A stretch of 64,000 nt of DNA from contig NW_027480480.1 of NCBI RefSeq assembly GCF_051401765.1, forward strand, positions 620,001 to 684,000. Direction: 5' to 3'. Numbering within the stretch: the stretch's first letter is position 1; each line of letters starts with the position of its first letter. The notes beneath the pieces were generated by a model. That model had not been told where the DNA came from. It was given only the letters and a program-made list of their open reading frames with translations, and made no database searches. Below are positions 40,054 to 52,869 of the stretch, in pieces. The position numbers and the translations under genes are program-made. Source of the stretch: Calliopsis andreniformis. Taxonomy: Eukaryota > Arthropoda > Insecta > Hymenoptera > Andrenidae.

Positions 40054-41619
40054 GATGTTTGTGGAAAGAAATTTGAAGATTGCAGATTGAGTATTGAGTA
40101 TTGAAAGCTGTGAATTGATAATATTCTATTGAGCATTGAGGATTGACGTCTGATTGTTCAGGTCTGAGGTCTGAAGATTGAGGATTCAGGATTGAGGATT
40201 CAGGATTGAGGTTTGATGACTGAGGATTGAGGATTGAGGATTGAAGAATGAGGATTGAGGATTGAGGAGTGAGGACTGAGGATTGGAAATTGAGTATTGA
40301 GGATTGAAGCCTGACGATTGAGGATTGAGGATTCAGGATTGAGGATTGAAGCCTGACGATTGAGAATTGAGGATTGAGGATTGAGGATTGAAGATTGAGT
40401 ATTGGGTGTTGAGGATTGAAGAATGAGGATTGAGGATTGAGGATTGAGTATTGAGGATTGAAGATTGAGTATTTACGATTGAAGATTGAGGATTGAGGTC
40501 TGGGGATTGAGGATTAAGTATTGAAGATTGAGGATTGGGTGTTGAGGATTGAAGAATGAGGATTGAGGGCTGAGGATTGTGGATTGTGCATTGAAGATTG
40601 AGGATTGGGTATTGAGGATTGAAGAATGAGGATTGAGGTTTGAGGATTGAGGATTGAGGATTGAGGATTGAGGATTGAGGATTGAAGATTGAGTATTGAG
40701 GATTGAAGATTGAGGATTGAGGTCTGAGGATTGAGGATTGAGGATTGAAGATTGAGGATTGGGTGTTGAGGATTGAAGAATGAGGATTGAGGGATGAGGA
40801 TTGTGGATTGCGGATTGAAGATTGAGGATTGGGTATTAAGGATTGAAGAATGAGGATTGAGGATTGAGGATTGAGGATTGAGAATTGAGGATTGAGGATT
40901 GAGGATTGAAGATTGAGGATTGGGTATTGAGGATTGTACAATGAGGATTGAGGATTGAGGACTGAGGATTGGAAATTGATTATTGAGGATTGAAAATTGA
41001 GGATTGAGGGTTGAGGATTGAGGATTGGGGATTGCAAATTGAGTATTGAGGATTGAAGATTGAGGATTGGGTGTTGAGTATTGAAGAATGAGGATTGAGG
41101 GCTGAGGATTGTGGATTGAGCATTGAAGATTGAGGACTGGGTTTTGAGGATTGCAGATTGTGTATTGAGGATTGAAGATTGAGGGTTGTGGGTTGAGGTT
41201 TGAGGACTGAGTATTGAGGATTGAAGATTGAGAATTGAGGATTGAAGATTGAGGTTTTAGGATTGATAATTGAGGTTTGAGGGTGAGGTCTGAGGGTTGA
41301 GGATTGAGGTTTGAGGGCTGAGGACTGAGAATTGAGGATTGAGGATTGAGAATGAGGGCTGAGGGTTGAGGATTGAGGTTTGAGGACTGTGGACTGAGGA
41401 TTGAGGATTGAGAATTGAGGATTGAGGATTGAGGATTGAAGATTGAGGATTGGGTATTGAGGATTGTAGAATGAGGATTGAGGGTTGAGGATTGAGGATT
41501 GAGGATTGAGGATTGAGTACAGAGAATTGAAGTTTGAGGATTGAGGATTGAGTATTGAGGATTGAGGATTGAAAATTGAGGATTGGGGACTGAGTGTTGA
41601 GGGTTGAGTGACGAGAATT
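40054..41619 (+). repeat. 1,566-bp unit, short member of the 1,636-bp family
   Basis: This single copy of the unit found twice at 11,679-14,950 is shorter by 70 bp, exactly 10 heptamers, lost near 41,480. Its right-hand landmark carries GAGTGACGAG, as do those at 84, 13,315 and 14,951. Confidence 0.88.
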
Positions 41620-44600
41620 GATGTTTGTGGAAAGAAATTTGAAGATTGCAGATTGAGTATTGAGTATTGAAAGCTGTGAATTGATAATATTCTATTGAGC
41701 ATAGAGGATTGACGTCTGATTGTGCAGGTCTGAGGTCTGAAGATTGAGGATACAGGATTGAGGATTCAGGATTGAGGTTTGATGACTGAGGATTGAGGAT
41801 TGAGGACTGAGTCATGAGGATTGAGGATTGAGGATTGAGGATTGAGGGTTGAGGATTGAGGATTGGGGATTGAAAATTGAGTATTGAGGTTTGAAGATTG
41901 AGGATTGGGTGTTGAGCATTGAAGAATGAGGATTGAGGGCTGAGGATTGTGGATTGAGCATTGAAGATTGAGGATTAGGTATTGAGGATTGCAGATTGTG
42001 TATTGAGGATTGAAGATTGAGGGTTGTGGATTGAGGTTTGAGGACTGAGGGTTGAGGATTGAAGATTGAGTATTGAGGATTGAATATTGAGGATTTAGGA
42101 TTAATAATTGAGGTTTGAGGGTGAGGTCTGAGGGTTGAGGATTGAGGTTTGAGGGCTGAGGACTGAGAATTGAGGATTGAGGATTGAGAATCAGGGCTGA
42201 GGGTTGAGGATTCAGGTTTGAGGACTGAGGACTGAGGATTGAGGATTGAGAATTGAGGATTGAGGATTGAGGATTGAAGATTGAGGATTGGGTATTGAGG
42301 ATTGTAGAATGAGCATTGAGGATTGAGTATAGAGGATTGAAGTTTGAGGATTGAGGATTGAGGATTGAGGATTGAGGATTGAAAATTGAGGATTGGGGAC
42401 TGAGTGTTGAGGATTGAGTGATGAGAATTGATGTTTGTGGAAAGAAATTTGATGATTGCAGATTGAGTATTGAGTATTGAAAGCTGTGAATTGATAATAT
42501 TCTATCGAGCATTGAGGATTGACGTCTGATTGTTTAGGTCTGAGGTCTAAAGATTGAGGATTCAGGATTGAGGATTCAGGATTGAAGTTTGATGACTGAG
42601 GATTGAGGATTGAGGATTGAAGAATGAGGATTTAGGATTGAGGATTGAAGATTGAGGATTGGGTGTTGAGGATTGAAGAATGAGGATTGAGAATTGAGGA
42701 TTGAGGATTGAGGATTGAAGATTGAGTATTGAGGATTGAAGGTTGAGGATTGAGGTCGGTGGATTGAGGATTGAGGATTGAGAATTGAGGATTGAGGATT
42801 GAGGATTGAAGTTTCAGGACTGGGTATTGAGGATTGGGTTTTGAGGATTGAAGAATGAGGATTGAGGATTGAGGATTGACGATTGAGGATTGAGTTTTGA
42901 GGAGTGAGAATTGAGGATTGAGGATTGCAGATTGAGTATTGAGGATTGAAGATTGAGGGTTGAGGATTGAGGATTGAGGATAGAGCATTGAGGATTGAGG
43001 ATTGAGGATTGAGGATTGAAGATTGAGTATTGAGGATTGAAGATTGATGATTGAGGATTGAGGATTGAGGATTGAGGATTGAAGATTGAGAATTGGGGAT
43101 TGAGGATTGACGATTGAGGATTGAGTTTTGAGGAGTGAGAATTGAGGATTGAGGATTGAAGATTGAGGATTGAGGATTGAAGATTGAGTATTGACGATTG
43201 AAGATTGAGGACTGAGGATTGAGTGTTGAGGATTGAGGGCGAGGACTGAAGATTGAGGATTGAGGTTTGAAGATTGAGGATTGTGGATTGAGGAATGAGG
43301 ATTGAGGATTGAGGATTGAGCATTGAGGATTGAAGGTTGAGTATTGAGGATTGAAAATTGAGGATTGAGGGTTGAGGATTGAAAATTGAGTATTGAGGAT
43401 TGAAGATTGAGGATTGGGTGTTGAGGATTGAAGAATGAGGATTGAGGGCTGAGGATTGTGGATTGAGCATTGAAGATTGAGGATTAGGTATTGAGGATTG
43501 CAGATTGTGTATTGAGGATTGAAGATTGAGGGTTGTGGATTGAGGTTTGAGGACTGAGGGTTGAGGATTGAAGATTGAGTATTGAGGATTGAATATTGAG
43601 GATTTAGGATTGATAATTGAGGTTTGAGGGTGAGGTCTGAGGGTTGAGGATTGAGGTTTGAGGGCTGAGGACTGAGAATTGAGGATTGAGGATTGAGAAT
43701 GAGGGCTGAGGGTTGAGGATTGAGGTTTGAGGACTGAGGACTGAGGATTGAGGATTGAGAATTGAGGATTGAGGATTGAGGATTGAAGATTGAGGATTGG
43801 GTATTGAGGATTGTAGAATGAGGATTGAGGATTGAGTATAGAGGATTGAAGTTTGAGGATTGAGGATTGAGGATTGAGGATTGAGGATTGAAAATTGAGG
43901 ATTGGGGACTGAGTGTTGAGGGTTGAGTGATGAGAATTGATGTTTGTGGAAAGAAATTTGATGATTGCAGATTGAGTATTGAGTATTGAAAGCTGTGACT
44001 TGATAATATTCTATCGAGCATTGAGGATTGACGTCTGATTGTTTAGGTCTGAGGTCTGAAGATTGAGGATTCAGGATTGAGGATTCAGGATTGAAGTTTG
44101 ATGACTGAGGATTGAGGATTGAGGATTGAAGAATGAGGATTGAGGACTGAGGATTGGAAATCGAGTATTGAGGATTGAAGCCTGACGATTGAGGATTGAG
44201 GATTCAGGATTGAGGATTGAGGACGGAGGATTGAAGATTGAGTGTTGAGGATTGAAGATTGAGGTTTGAGGAGTGAGTATTGAGGATTGAGGATGAGTAT
44301 TGAGGATTGAGGATTGAGGATTGAGGATTGAGGATTGAGGAATGAGGATTAAGGATTGAGGATTGGGGATTGACGATCTAGGATTGGAGATTGATTATTG
44401 ATGATTGAAGATTGAGTATTGAGGATTGAGGATTGAGGATTGAGAATTGAGTATGAGGGCTGAGGGTTGAGGATTGAGGATTGAGGATTGAGGGTTGAGG
44501 ATTGAAGATTGTGTATTGTGGATTGAATATTGAGGATTGAGGTTTGAGGATTGAGGATTGAGGATGAGGGCTGATGGTTGAGGGTTAAGGTTTGAGTATT

Positions 44601-45432
44601 GAATCCTGAGAATTCAGGATATTCTATTGAGTATCGAGAATTGAGAATTGATAGTTGAGTATTGAGGATTGAGGTTTGAGTATTGAGGATTGAGGATTGA
44701 GTATTGAAGACTGAATATTGATGCTTGTAGATTGAGGATCGAGGATTGAGGTTTGTGGATTGAGGACGAAGACTGAGGGTTGAGTGTTGATGTTTGAGGT
44801 CTGTAGATTGAGGATTGAGGATTGAGAATTGAGGATTTAGGATTGAGGATCGAAGATTGAGGATTGGGTGTTGAGGATTGAAGAATGAGGATTGAGAATT
44901 GAGGATTGAGGATTGAGGATTGAAGATTGAGTATTGAGGATTGAAGGTTTAGGATTGAGGTCGGTGGATTGAGGATTGAGGATTGAGAATTGAGGATTGA
45001 GGATTGAGGATTGAAGTTTCAGGACTGGGTATTGAGGATTGGGTATTGAGGATTGAAGAATGAGGATTGAGGATTGAGGATTGACGATTGAGGATTGAGT
45101 TTTGAGGAGTTAGAATTGAGGATTGAGGATTGCAGATTGAGTATTGAGGATTGAAGATTGAGGGTTGAGGATTGAGGATTGAGGATAGAGCATTGAGGAT
45201 TGAGGATTGAGGATTGAGGATTGAAGATTGAGTATTGAGGATTGAAGATTGAGGATTGAGGATTGAGGATTGAGGATTGAGGATTGAAGATTGAGAATTG
45301 GGGATTGAGGATTGACGATTGAGGATTGAGTTTTGAGGAGTGAAAATTGAGGATTGAGGATTGAAGATTGAGGATTGAGGATTGAAGATTGAGGATTGGG
45401 GACGGAGTGTTGAGGGTTGAGTGATGAGAATT
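41620..45432 (+). repeat. 810-, 1,509- and 1,494-bp units
   Basis: The counterpart of 14,951-18,199. The middle unit has the same length in both copies. The third carries the inverted repeat at 44,603, which is missing from the left copy. Confidence 0.8.
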
Positions 45433-48160
45433 GATGTTTGTGGATAGAGATTTGAAGATTGCAGATTGAGTATTGAGCATTGAAAACTGTGAATTGATGA
45501 CATTCTATTGAGGATTGAGGACTGACAACCCATTGTTGAGGATTGAGGCCTGAAGATTGAGGATTCAGCATTGAGGATTCAGGATTGAGGTTTGAGGACA
45601 GAGGATTGAGGTTTGAGGATTGAGAATGAGGGGTGAGGGTTGAGGATTGAGGTTTGAGGACTGTGGACTGAGGATTGAGGGTTGAGAATTGAGGATTGAG
45701 GATTGCGGATTGAAGATTGAGTATTGAGGATTGAATATTGAGGATTTAGGATTGATAATTGAGGTTTGAGGGTGAGGTCTGAGGGTTGAGGATTGAGGTT
45801 TGAGGGCTGAGGACTGAGAATTGAGGATTGAGGATTGAGAATGAGGGCTGAGGGTTGAGGATTGAGGTTTGAGGACTGAGGACTGAGGATTGAGGATTGA
45901 GAATTGAGGATTGAGGATTGCGGATTGAAGATTGAGGATTGGGTATTGAGGATTGTAGAATGAGGATTGAGGATTGAGTATAGAGGATTGAAGTTTGAGG
46001 ATTGAGGATTGAGGATTGAGGATTGGGGATTGAAAATTGAGGATTGGGGACTGAGTGTTGAGGGTTGAGTGATGAGAATTGATGTTTATGGAAAGAAATT
46101 TGATGATTGCAGATTGAGTATTGAGTATTGAAAGCTGTGAATTGATAATATTCTATCGAGCATTGAGGATTGACGTCTGATTGTTTAGGTCTGAGGTCTG
46201 AAGATTGAGGATTCAGGATTGAGGATTCAGGATTGAAGTTTGATGACTGAGGATTGAGGATTGAGGATTGACGAACGAGGATTTAGGATTGAGGATTGAA
46301 GATTGAGGATTGGGTGTTGAGGATTGAAGAATGAGGATTGAGAATTGAGGATTGAGGATTGAGGATTGAAGATTGAGTATTGAGGATTGAAGGTTGAGGA
46401 TTGAGGTCGGTGGATTGAGGATTGAGGATTGAGAATTGAGGATTGAGGATTGAGGATTGAAGTTTCAGGACTGGGTATTGAGGATTGGGTATTGAGGATT
46501 GGGTATTGAGGATTGAAGAATGAGGACTGAGGATTGAGTGTTGAGGATTGAGGGCGAGGACTGAAGATTGAGGATTGAGGTTTGAAGATTGAGGATTGTG
46601 GATTGAGGAATGAGGATTGAGGATTGAGGATTGAGCATTGAGGATTGAAGGTTGAGTATTGAGGATTGAAAATTGAGGATTGAGGGTTGAGGATTGAAAA
46701 TTGAGTATTGAGGATTGAAGATTGAGGATTGGGTGTTGAGGATTGAAGAATGAGGATTGAGGGCTGAGGATTGTGGATTGAGCATTGAAGATTGAGGATT
46801 AGGTATTGAGGATTGCAGATTGTGTATTGAGGATTGAAGATTGAGGGTTGTGGATTGAGGTTTGAGGACTGAGCGTTGAGGATTGAAGATTGAGTATTGA
46901 GGATTGAATATTGAGGATTTAGGATTGATAATTGAGGTTTGAGGGTGAGGTCTGAGGGTTGAGGATTGAGGTTTGAGGGCTGAGGACTGGGAATTGAGGA
47001 TTGAGGATTGAGAATGAGGGCTGAGGGTTGAGGATTGAGGTTTGAGGACTGAGGACTGAGGATTGAGGATTGAGAATTGAGGATTGAGGATTGAGGATTG
47101 AAGATTGAGGATTGGGTATTGAGGATTGTAGAATGAGGATTGAGGATTGAGTATAGAGGATTGAAGTTTGAGGATTGAGGATTGAGGATTGAGGATTGAG
47201 GATTGAAAATTGAGGATTGGGGACTGAGTGTTGAGGGTTGAGAGATGAGAATTGATGTTTGTGGAAAGAAATTTGATGATTGCAGATTGAGTATTGAGTA
47301 TTGAAAGCTGTGAATTGATAATATTCTATCGAGCATTGAGGATTGACGTCTGATTGTTTAGGTACGAGGTCTGAAGATTGAGGATTCAGGATTGAGGATT
47401 CAGGATTGAAGTTTGATGACTGAGGATTGAGGATTGAGGATTGAAGAATGAGGATTGAGGACTGAGGATTGGAAATCGAGTATTGAGGATTGAAGCCTGA
47501 CGATTGAGGATTGAGGATTCAGGATTGAGGATTGAGGACGGAGGATTGAAGATTGAGTGTTGAGGATTGAAGATTGAGGTTTGAGGAGTGAGTATTGAGG
47601 ATTGAGGATGAGTATTGAGGATTGAGGATTGAGGATTGAGGATTGAGGATTGAGGAATGAGGATTAAGGATTGAGGATTGGGGATTGAGGATCTAGGATT
47701 GGAGATTGATTATTGATGATTGCAGATTGTGTATTGAGGATTGAAGATTGAGGGTTGTGGATTGAGGTTTGAGGACTGAGCGTTGAGGATTGAAGATTGA
47801 GTATTGAGGATTGAATATTGAGGATTTAGGATTGATAATTGAGGTTTGAGGGTGAGGTCTGAGGGTTGAGGATTGAGGTTTGAGGGCTGAGGACTGAGAA
47901 TTGAGGATTGAGGATTGAGAATGAGGGCTGAGGGTTGAGGATTGAGGTTTGAGGACTGAGGACTGAGGATTGAGGATTGAGAATTGAGGATTGAGGATTG
48001 AGGATTGAAGATTGAGGATTGGGTATTGAGGATTGTAGAATGAGGATTGAGGATTGAGTATAGAGGATTGAAGTTTGAGGATTGAGGATTGAGGATTGAG
48101 GATTGAGGATTGAAAATTGAGGATTGGGGACTGAGTGTTGAGGGTTGAGTGATGAGAATT
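45433..48160 (+). repeat. 648-, 1,173- and 907-bp units
   Basis: The counterpart of 18,200-20,913, with the shared GATGTTTATGG landmark at 46,081. One 14-bp (two-heptamer) gain lies in the middle unit. Confidence 0.82.
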
Positions 48161-48311
48161 GATGTTTGTGGAAAGAAATTTGAAGATTGCAGATTGAGTA
48201 TTGAGCATTGAAAGCTGTGAATTGATGACATTCTATTGAGGATTGAGGACTGACAACTGATTGTTGAGGACTGAGGCCTGAAGATTGAGGATTCAGTATT
48301 GAGGATTCAGG
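48125..48311 (+). repeat. Hybrid landmark block at a junction of two repeat families
   Basis: The left part (GTGGAAAGAAATTTGAAG) is the form used in the 37.8-48.2 kb segment and matches the landmark at 20,914. The right part (GAGCATTGAAAGCTG then GATGACATTC) is the form used at 52,870, 57,131 and 61,847, where the left part instead reads GTGGATAGAGATTTG. The switch lies between 48,178 and 48,205. It marks the junction of the segmental duplication and the ~4.7-kb array. Confidence 0.8.
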
Positions 48312-51300
48312 ATTGAGGTGTGAGGACAGAGGATTTAGGGTTGAGGATTGAGGATTGAGGATTGAGGATTGAGGATTGAAGATTGACGATTGGGTGTTGA
48401 GGATTGAGCATTGAGGGTTGAGGATTGAGGATTGAGGATTGAGGATTGAGGATTGGGTATTGAGGATTGTAGAATGAGGATTGAGGATTGAGGATTGAGG
48501 ATTGAGGGTTGAGGATAGAAGACTGAGTATTGAGGATTGAATGTTGAGGATTCAGGATTGAGGATTGAAGATTGAGGTTTGAGGATTGAGTATAGAGGAT
48601 TGAAGAATGAGGATTGAGGATTGAGTATTGAGGATTGAGGATTGAAGATTGAGTATTGAGGATTGAAGGTTGAGGATTGAGTATTGAGGACTGAGGATTG
48701 AGGATTGAGAATTGAGGATTGAGGATTGTGGATTGAGGATTGAAGATTCAGTATTGAGGATCGAAGATTGAGAGTTGAGGATTGAGGATTGAACATTGAG
48801 GAAAGAGTGCTGGGGGTTGAGTGGTGAAAATTGATGTTTGTGGATACAGGTTGGAAGATTGCAGATTGAGTATTGAGTATCGAAAGCTGTGAATTGACGA
48901 TATTCTATTGAGGATTGAGGAATGACAACTGATTGTTGAGGACTGAGGGCTGAAGTTTGAGGATTCAGGATTGAGGATACAGAATTGAGGTTTGAGGACT
49001 GAGGATTGAGGATTGAAGGTTGAGGATTGAGGATTGAGGATTGAAGACTAAGGATTGGGTATTGAGAATTGAACATTGAGGATTGAGGGTTGAGCATTGA
49101 GGATTGAGAATTGAAGAATGAGGATTGAGGATTGAAGGTTGAGGATTGAGGATTGAGAATTGAGGATTGAGGATTGATGATTGAGGATTGAAGATTCAGT
49201 ATTGAGGATCGAATATTGAGAGTTGAGGATTGAGGATTGAACATTGGGGACTGAGTGTTGAGGGTTGAGTGATGAGAATTCATGTTTGTGGAAAGAAATT
49301 TGAAGATTGCAGATTGAGTATTGAGTATTGAAAGCTGTGAATTGATAATATTCTATTGAGCATAGAGGATTGACGTCTGATTGTTCAGGTCTGAGGTCTG
49401 AAGATTGAGGATTCAGGATTGAGGATTCAGGATTGAGGTTTGATGACTGAGGATTGAGGATTGAGGACTGAGGCATTAGGATTGAGGATTGAGGATTGAG
49501 GTTTGAGGATTGAGGGTTGAGGATTGAGGATTGGGGATTGAAAATTGAGTATTGAGGATTGAAGATTGAGGATTGGGTGTTGAGGATTGAAGAATGAGGA
49601 TTGAGGGCTGAGGATTGTGGATTGAGCATTGAAGATTGTGGATTAGGTATTGAGGATTGCAGATTGTGTATTGAGGATTGAAGATTGAGGGTTGTGGATT
49701 GAGGGTTGAGGACTGAGGATTGAGGATTGAAGATTGAGTATTGAGGACTGAATATTGAGGATTTAGGATTGATAATTGAGGTTTGAGGGTGAGGTCTGAG
49801 GGTTGAGGATTGAGGTTTGAGGGCTGAGGACTGAGAATTGAGGATTGAGGATTGAGAATGAGGGCTGAGAGTTGAGGATTGAGGTTTGAGGACTGAGGAC
49901 TGAGGATTGAGGATTGAGAATTGGGGATTGAGGATTGAGGATTGAAGATTCAGGATTGGGTATTGAGGATTGTAGAATGAGGATTGAGGATTGAGGACTG
50001 AGGATTGAGGATTGAGGATTGAATATTGAGGATTGAGGATTGAAGATTGAGGATTGGGTATTGAGGATTGTAGAATGAGGTATGAGGATTGTGGATTGAG
50101 GACTGAGGATTGAAGATTCAGTATTGAGGATTGAAGACTGACGACTGAGGATTGAGGTCTGAAGATTGAGGATTCAGGATTGAGGATTCAGAATTGAGGT
50201 TTGAGGACTGAGGATTGAGGATTGAAGATTGAGGAATGAGGATTGAGGATTGAGGATTGAAGACTGAGGATTGGGTATTGATGATTGAACACTGAGGGTT
50301 GAGGGTTGAGGATTGAGGATTGAGGATTGACGATTGAGGATTGAGGAATGAGGATGAGGGCTGAGGATTGGGGATTGAGGTTTGAGGTCTGAGGACTGAG
50401 GATTGAGGATTGAAGATTGAAGACCGAGGATTGCGTATTGAGGATTGATGCCTGACGATTGAGGATTGAGAATTGAGGATTGAGGGTTGAGGATGCAGGA
50501 TTGAAGATTGAGTATTGAGGATTGAAGATTGAGGATTGAGGATTGAGGATTGAGGATTGAGGGTTGAGTGTTGAGGATTGAGTATTGAATCCTGAGAATT
50601 CAGGATATTCCGTTGAGTATTGAGAATTGAGGATTGATGGTTGAGTATTGAGGATTGGGGATTGAGGATTGAGGATTGAGTATTCAGGATTGAGGATTGA
50701 GGATTGAAGATTGAATATTGATGATTGAAGACTGAGGATCGAGGATTGAGGATTGAGGATTCGGGATTGAGGATTGAGGACAGAAGATTGAATATTGATG
50801 ATTGAAGATTGAGGATTGAGGATTGATGGTTGTGGATTGAGGACGAGGACTGAGAGTTGAGTATTGATGTTTGAGGTCTGAGGATTGAGGATTGAGGATT
50901 GAGAATTGAGGATTGAGGATTGAGGATTTATGATTGAGGATTGGGTATTGAGGGTTGAAGAATCAGGATTGAGGATTGAGGATTGAGGATTGAGGATTGA
51001 AGACTGAGTATTGAGGATTGAAGATTGGGGATTGAGGATTGAGGATTCAGGATTGAGGATTGAGGATTGAGGATTGAAGATTGATTATTGTGGACTGAAG
51101 ATTGAGGATTGAGGATTGAGGATCGAGGATTGAGGATTGAAGATTGAGGATTGGGGATTGACGATTGACGATTGAGGATTGAGTATTGAGGATTGAGAAT
51201 TGAGGATTGATTATTGAAGATTGAGTATTGAGGATTGAAGATTGAGGATTGAGGATTGAGGATTGAAGATTGAGGATGAGGGCTGAGGGTTGAGGATTGA

Positions 51301-52869
51301 GGTTTGAGGACTGAGGACTGAGGATTGAGGATTGAGAATTGACGATTGAGGATTGAGGATTGAAGATTGAGGATTTGGTATTGAGGATGGAAGAATGAGG
51401 ATTGAGGATTGAGGATTGAGAATTGAGGATTGAAGATTGAGTATTGAGGATTGAAGCCTGACGATTGAGGATTGAGGATTGAGGATTGAGGATTGAAGAC
51501 GGAGGATTGAAGATTGAGTATTGAGGACCGAAGATTGAGGTTTGAGCATTGAGTATTGATGATTGAGGATTGAGTATTGAGGATTGAAGATTGAGGTTTG
51601 AGGATTGGGTATTGAGGATTGAGGAATGAGTATTGAGGATTGAGGATTGAGGATTGAGGATTGAGGATTGAGGAATGAGGATTAAGGATTGAGGATTGGG
51701 GATTGAGGATCTAGGATTGGAGATTGATTATTGATGATTGAAGATTGTGTATTGAGGATTGAGGATTGAGGATTGAGGATTGAGGATTGAGAATTGAGTA
51801 TGAGGACTGAGGATTGAGGATTGAGGATTGAGGGTTGAGGATTGAAGATTGTGTATTGTGGATTGAATATTGAGGATTGAGGATTGAGGATTGAGGATTG
51901 AGGATGAGGGCTGATGGTTGAGGGTTAAGGTTTGAGTATTGAATCCTGAGAATTCAGGATATTCTATTGAGTATCGAGAATTGAGAATTGATAGTTGAGT
52001 ATTGAGGATTGAGGTTTGAGTATTGAGGATTGAGGATTGAGTATTGAAGACTGAATATTGATGCTTGAAGATTGAGGATCGAGGATTGAGGGTTGTGGAT
52101 TGAGGACGAAGACTGAGGGTTGAGTGTTGATGTTTGAGGTCTGTAGATTGAGGATTGAGGATTGAGAATTGAGGATTTAGGATTGAGGATTGAAGATTGA
52201 GTATTGGGTGTTGAGGATTGAAGAATGAGGATTGAGAATTGAGGATTGAGGATTGAGGATTGAAGATTGAGTATTGAGGATTGAAGGTTGAGGATTGAGG
52301 TCGGTGGATCGAGGATTGAGGATTGAGAATTGAGGATTGAGGATTGAGGATTGAAGTTTCAGGATTGGGTATTGAGGATTGGGTATTGAGGATTGAAGAA
52401 TGTGGATTGAGGATTGAGGATAGAGCATTGAGGATTGAGGATTGAGGATTGAGGATTGAAGATTGAGTATTGAGTATTGAAGTTTGAGGATTGAGGATTG
52501 AGGATTGAGGATTGAGGATTGAAGATTGAGAATTGGGGATTGAGGATTGACGATTGAGGATTGAGTATTGAGGAGTGAGAATTGAGGATTGAGGATTGAA
52601 GATTGAGGATTGAGGATTGAAGATTGAGTATTGACGATTGAAGATTGAGGACTGAGGATTGAGTGTTGAGGATTGAGGGCGAGGACTGAAGATTGAGGAT
52701 TGAGGTTTGAAGATTGAGGATTGTGGATTGAGGAATGAGGATTGAGGATTGAGGATTGAGCATTGAGGATTGAAGGTTGAGTATTGAGGATTGAAAATTG
52801 AGGATTGAGGATTGAGGATTGAAGATTGAGGATTGGGGACGGAGTGTTGAGGGTTGAGTGATGAGAATT
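48161..52869 (+). repeat. 4,709-bp higher-order repeat, copy 1
   Basis: Made of 672-, 448- and 3,589-bp landmark intervals, repeated to the right with small changes. It contains block C at about 49,767 and inverted repeats at 50,589 and 51,943, which recur 4,261 bp later. Confidence 0.9.
48833..49280 (+). repeat. 448-bp module (copy 3 of 5)
   Basis: Sits within copy 1 of the 4,709-bp repeat. Left and right landmark types and length are as in the other four copies. Confidence 0.85.

Larger units (their letters stand above)
37800..48161 (+). repeat. Large segmental duplication, right copy
   Basis: This is the counterpart of about 9.4-20.9 kb. It has one ~1.6-kb unit (40,054-41,619, 1,566 bp) where the left copy has two. 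The inverted repeat at 38,742 has a mutated arm that its partner at 10,367 lacks. Similarity ends inside the landmark at 48,161, where the sequence switches to the ~4.7-kb array. Confidence 0.85.
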
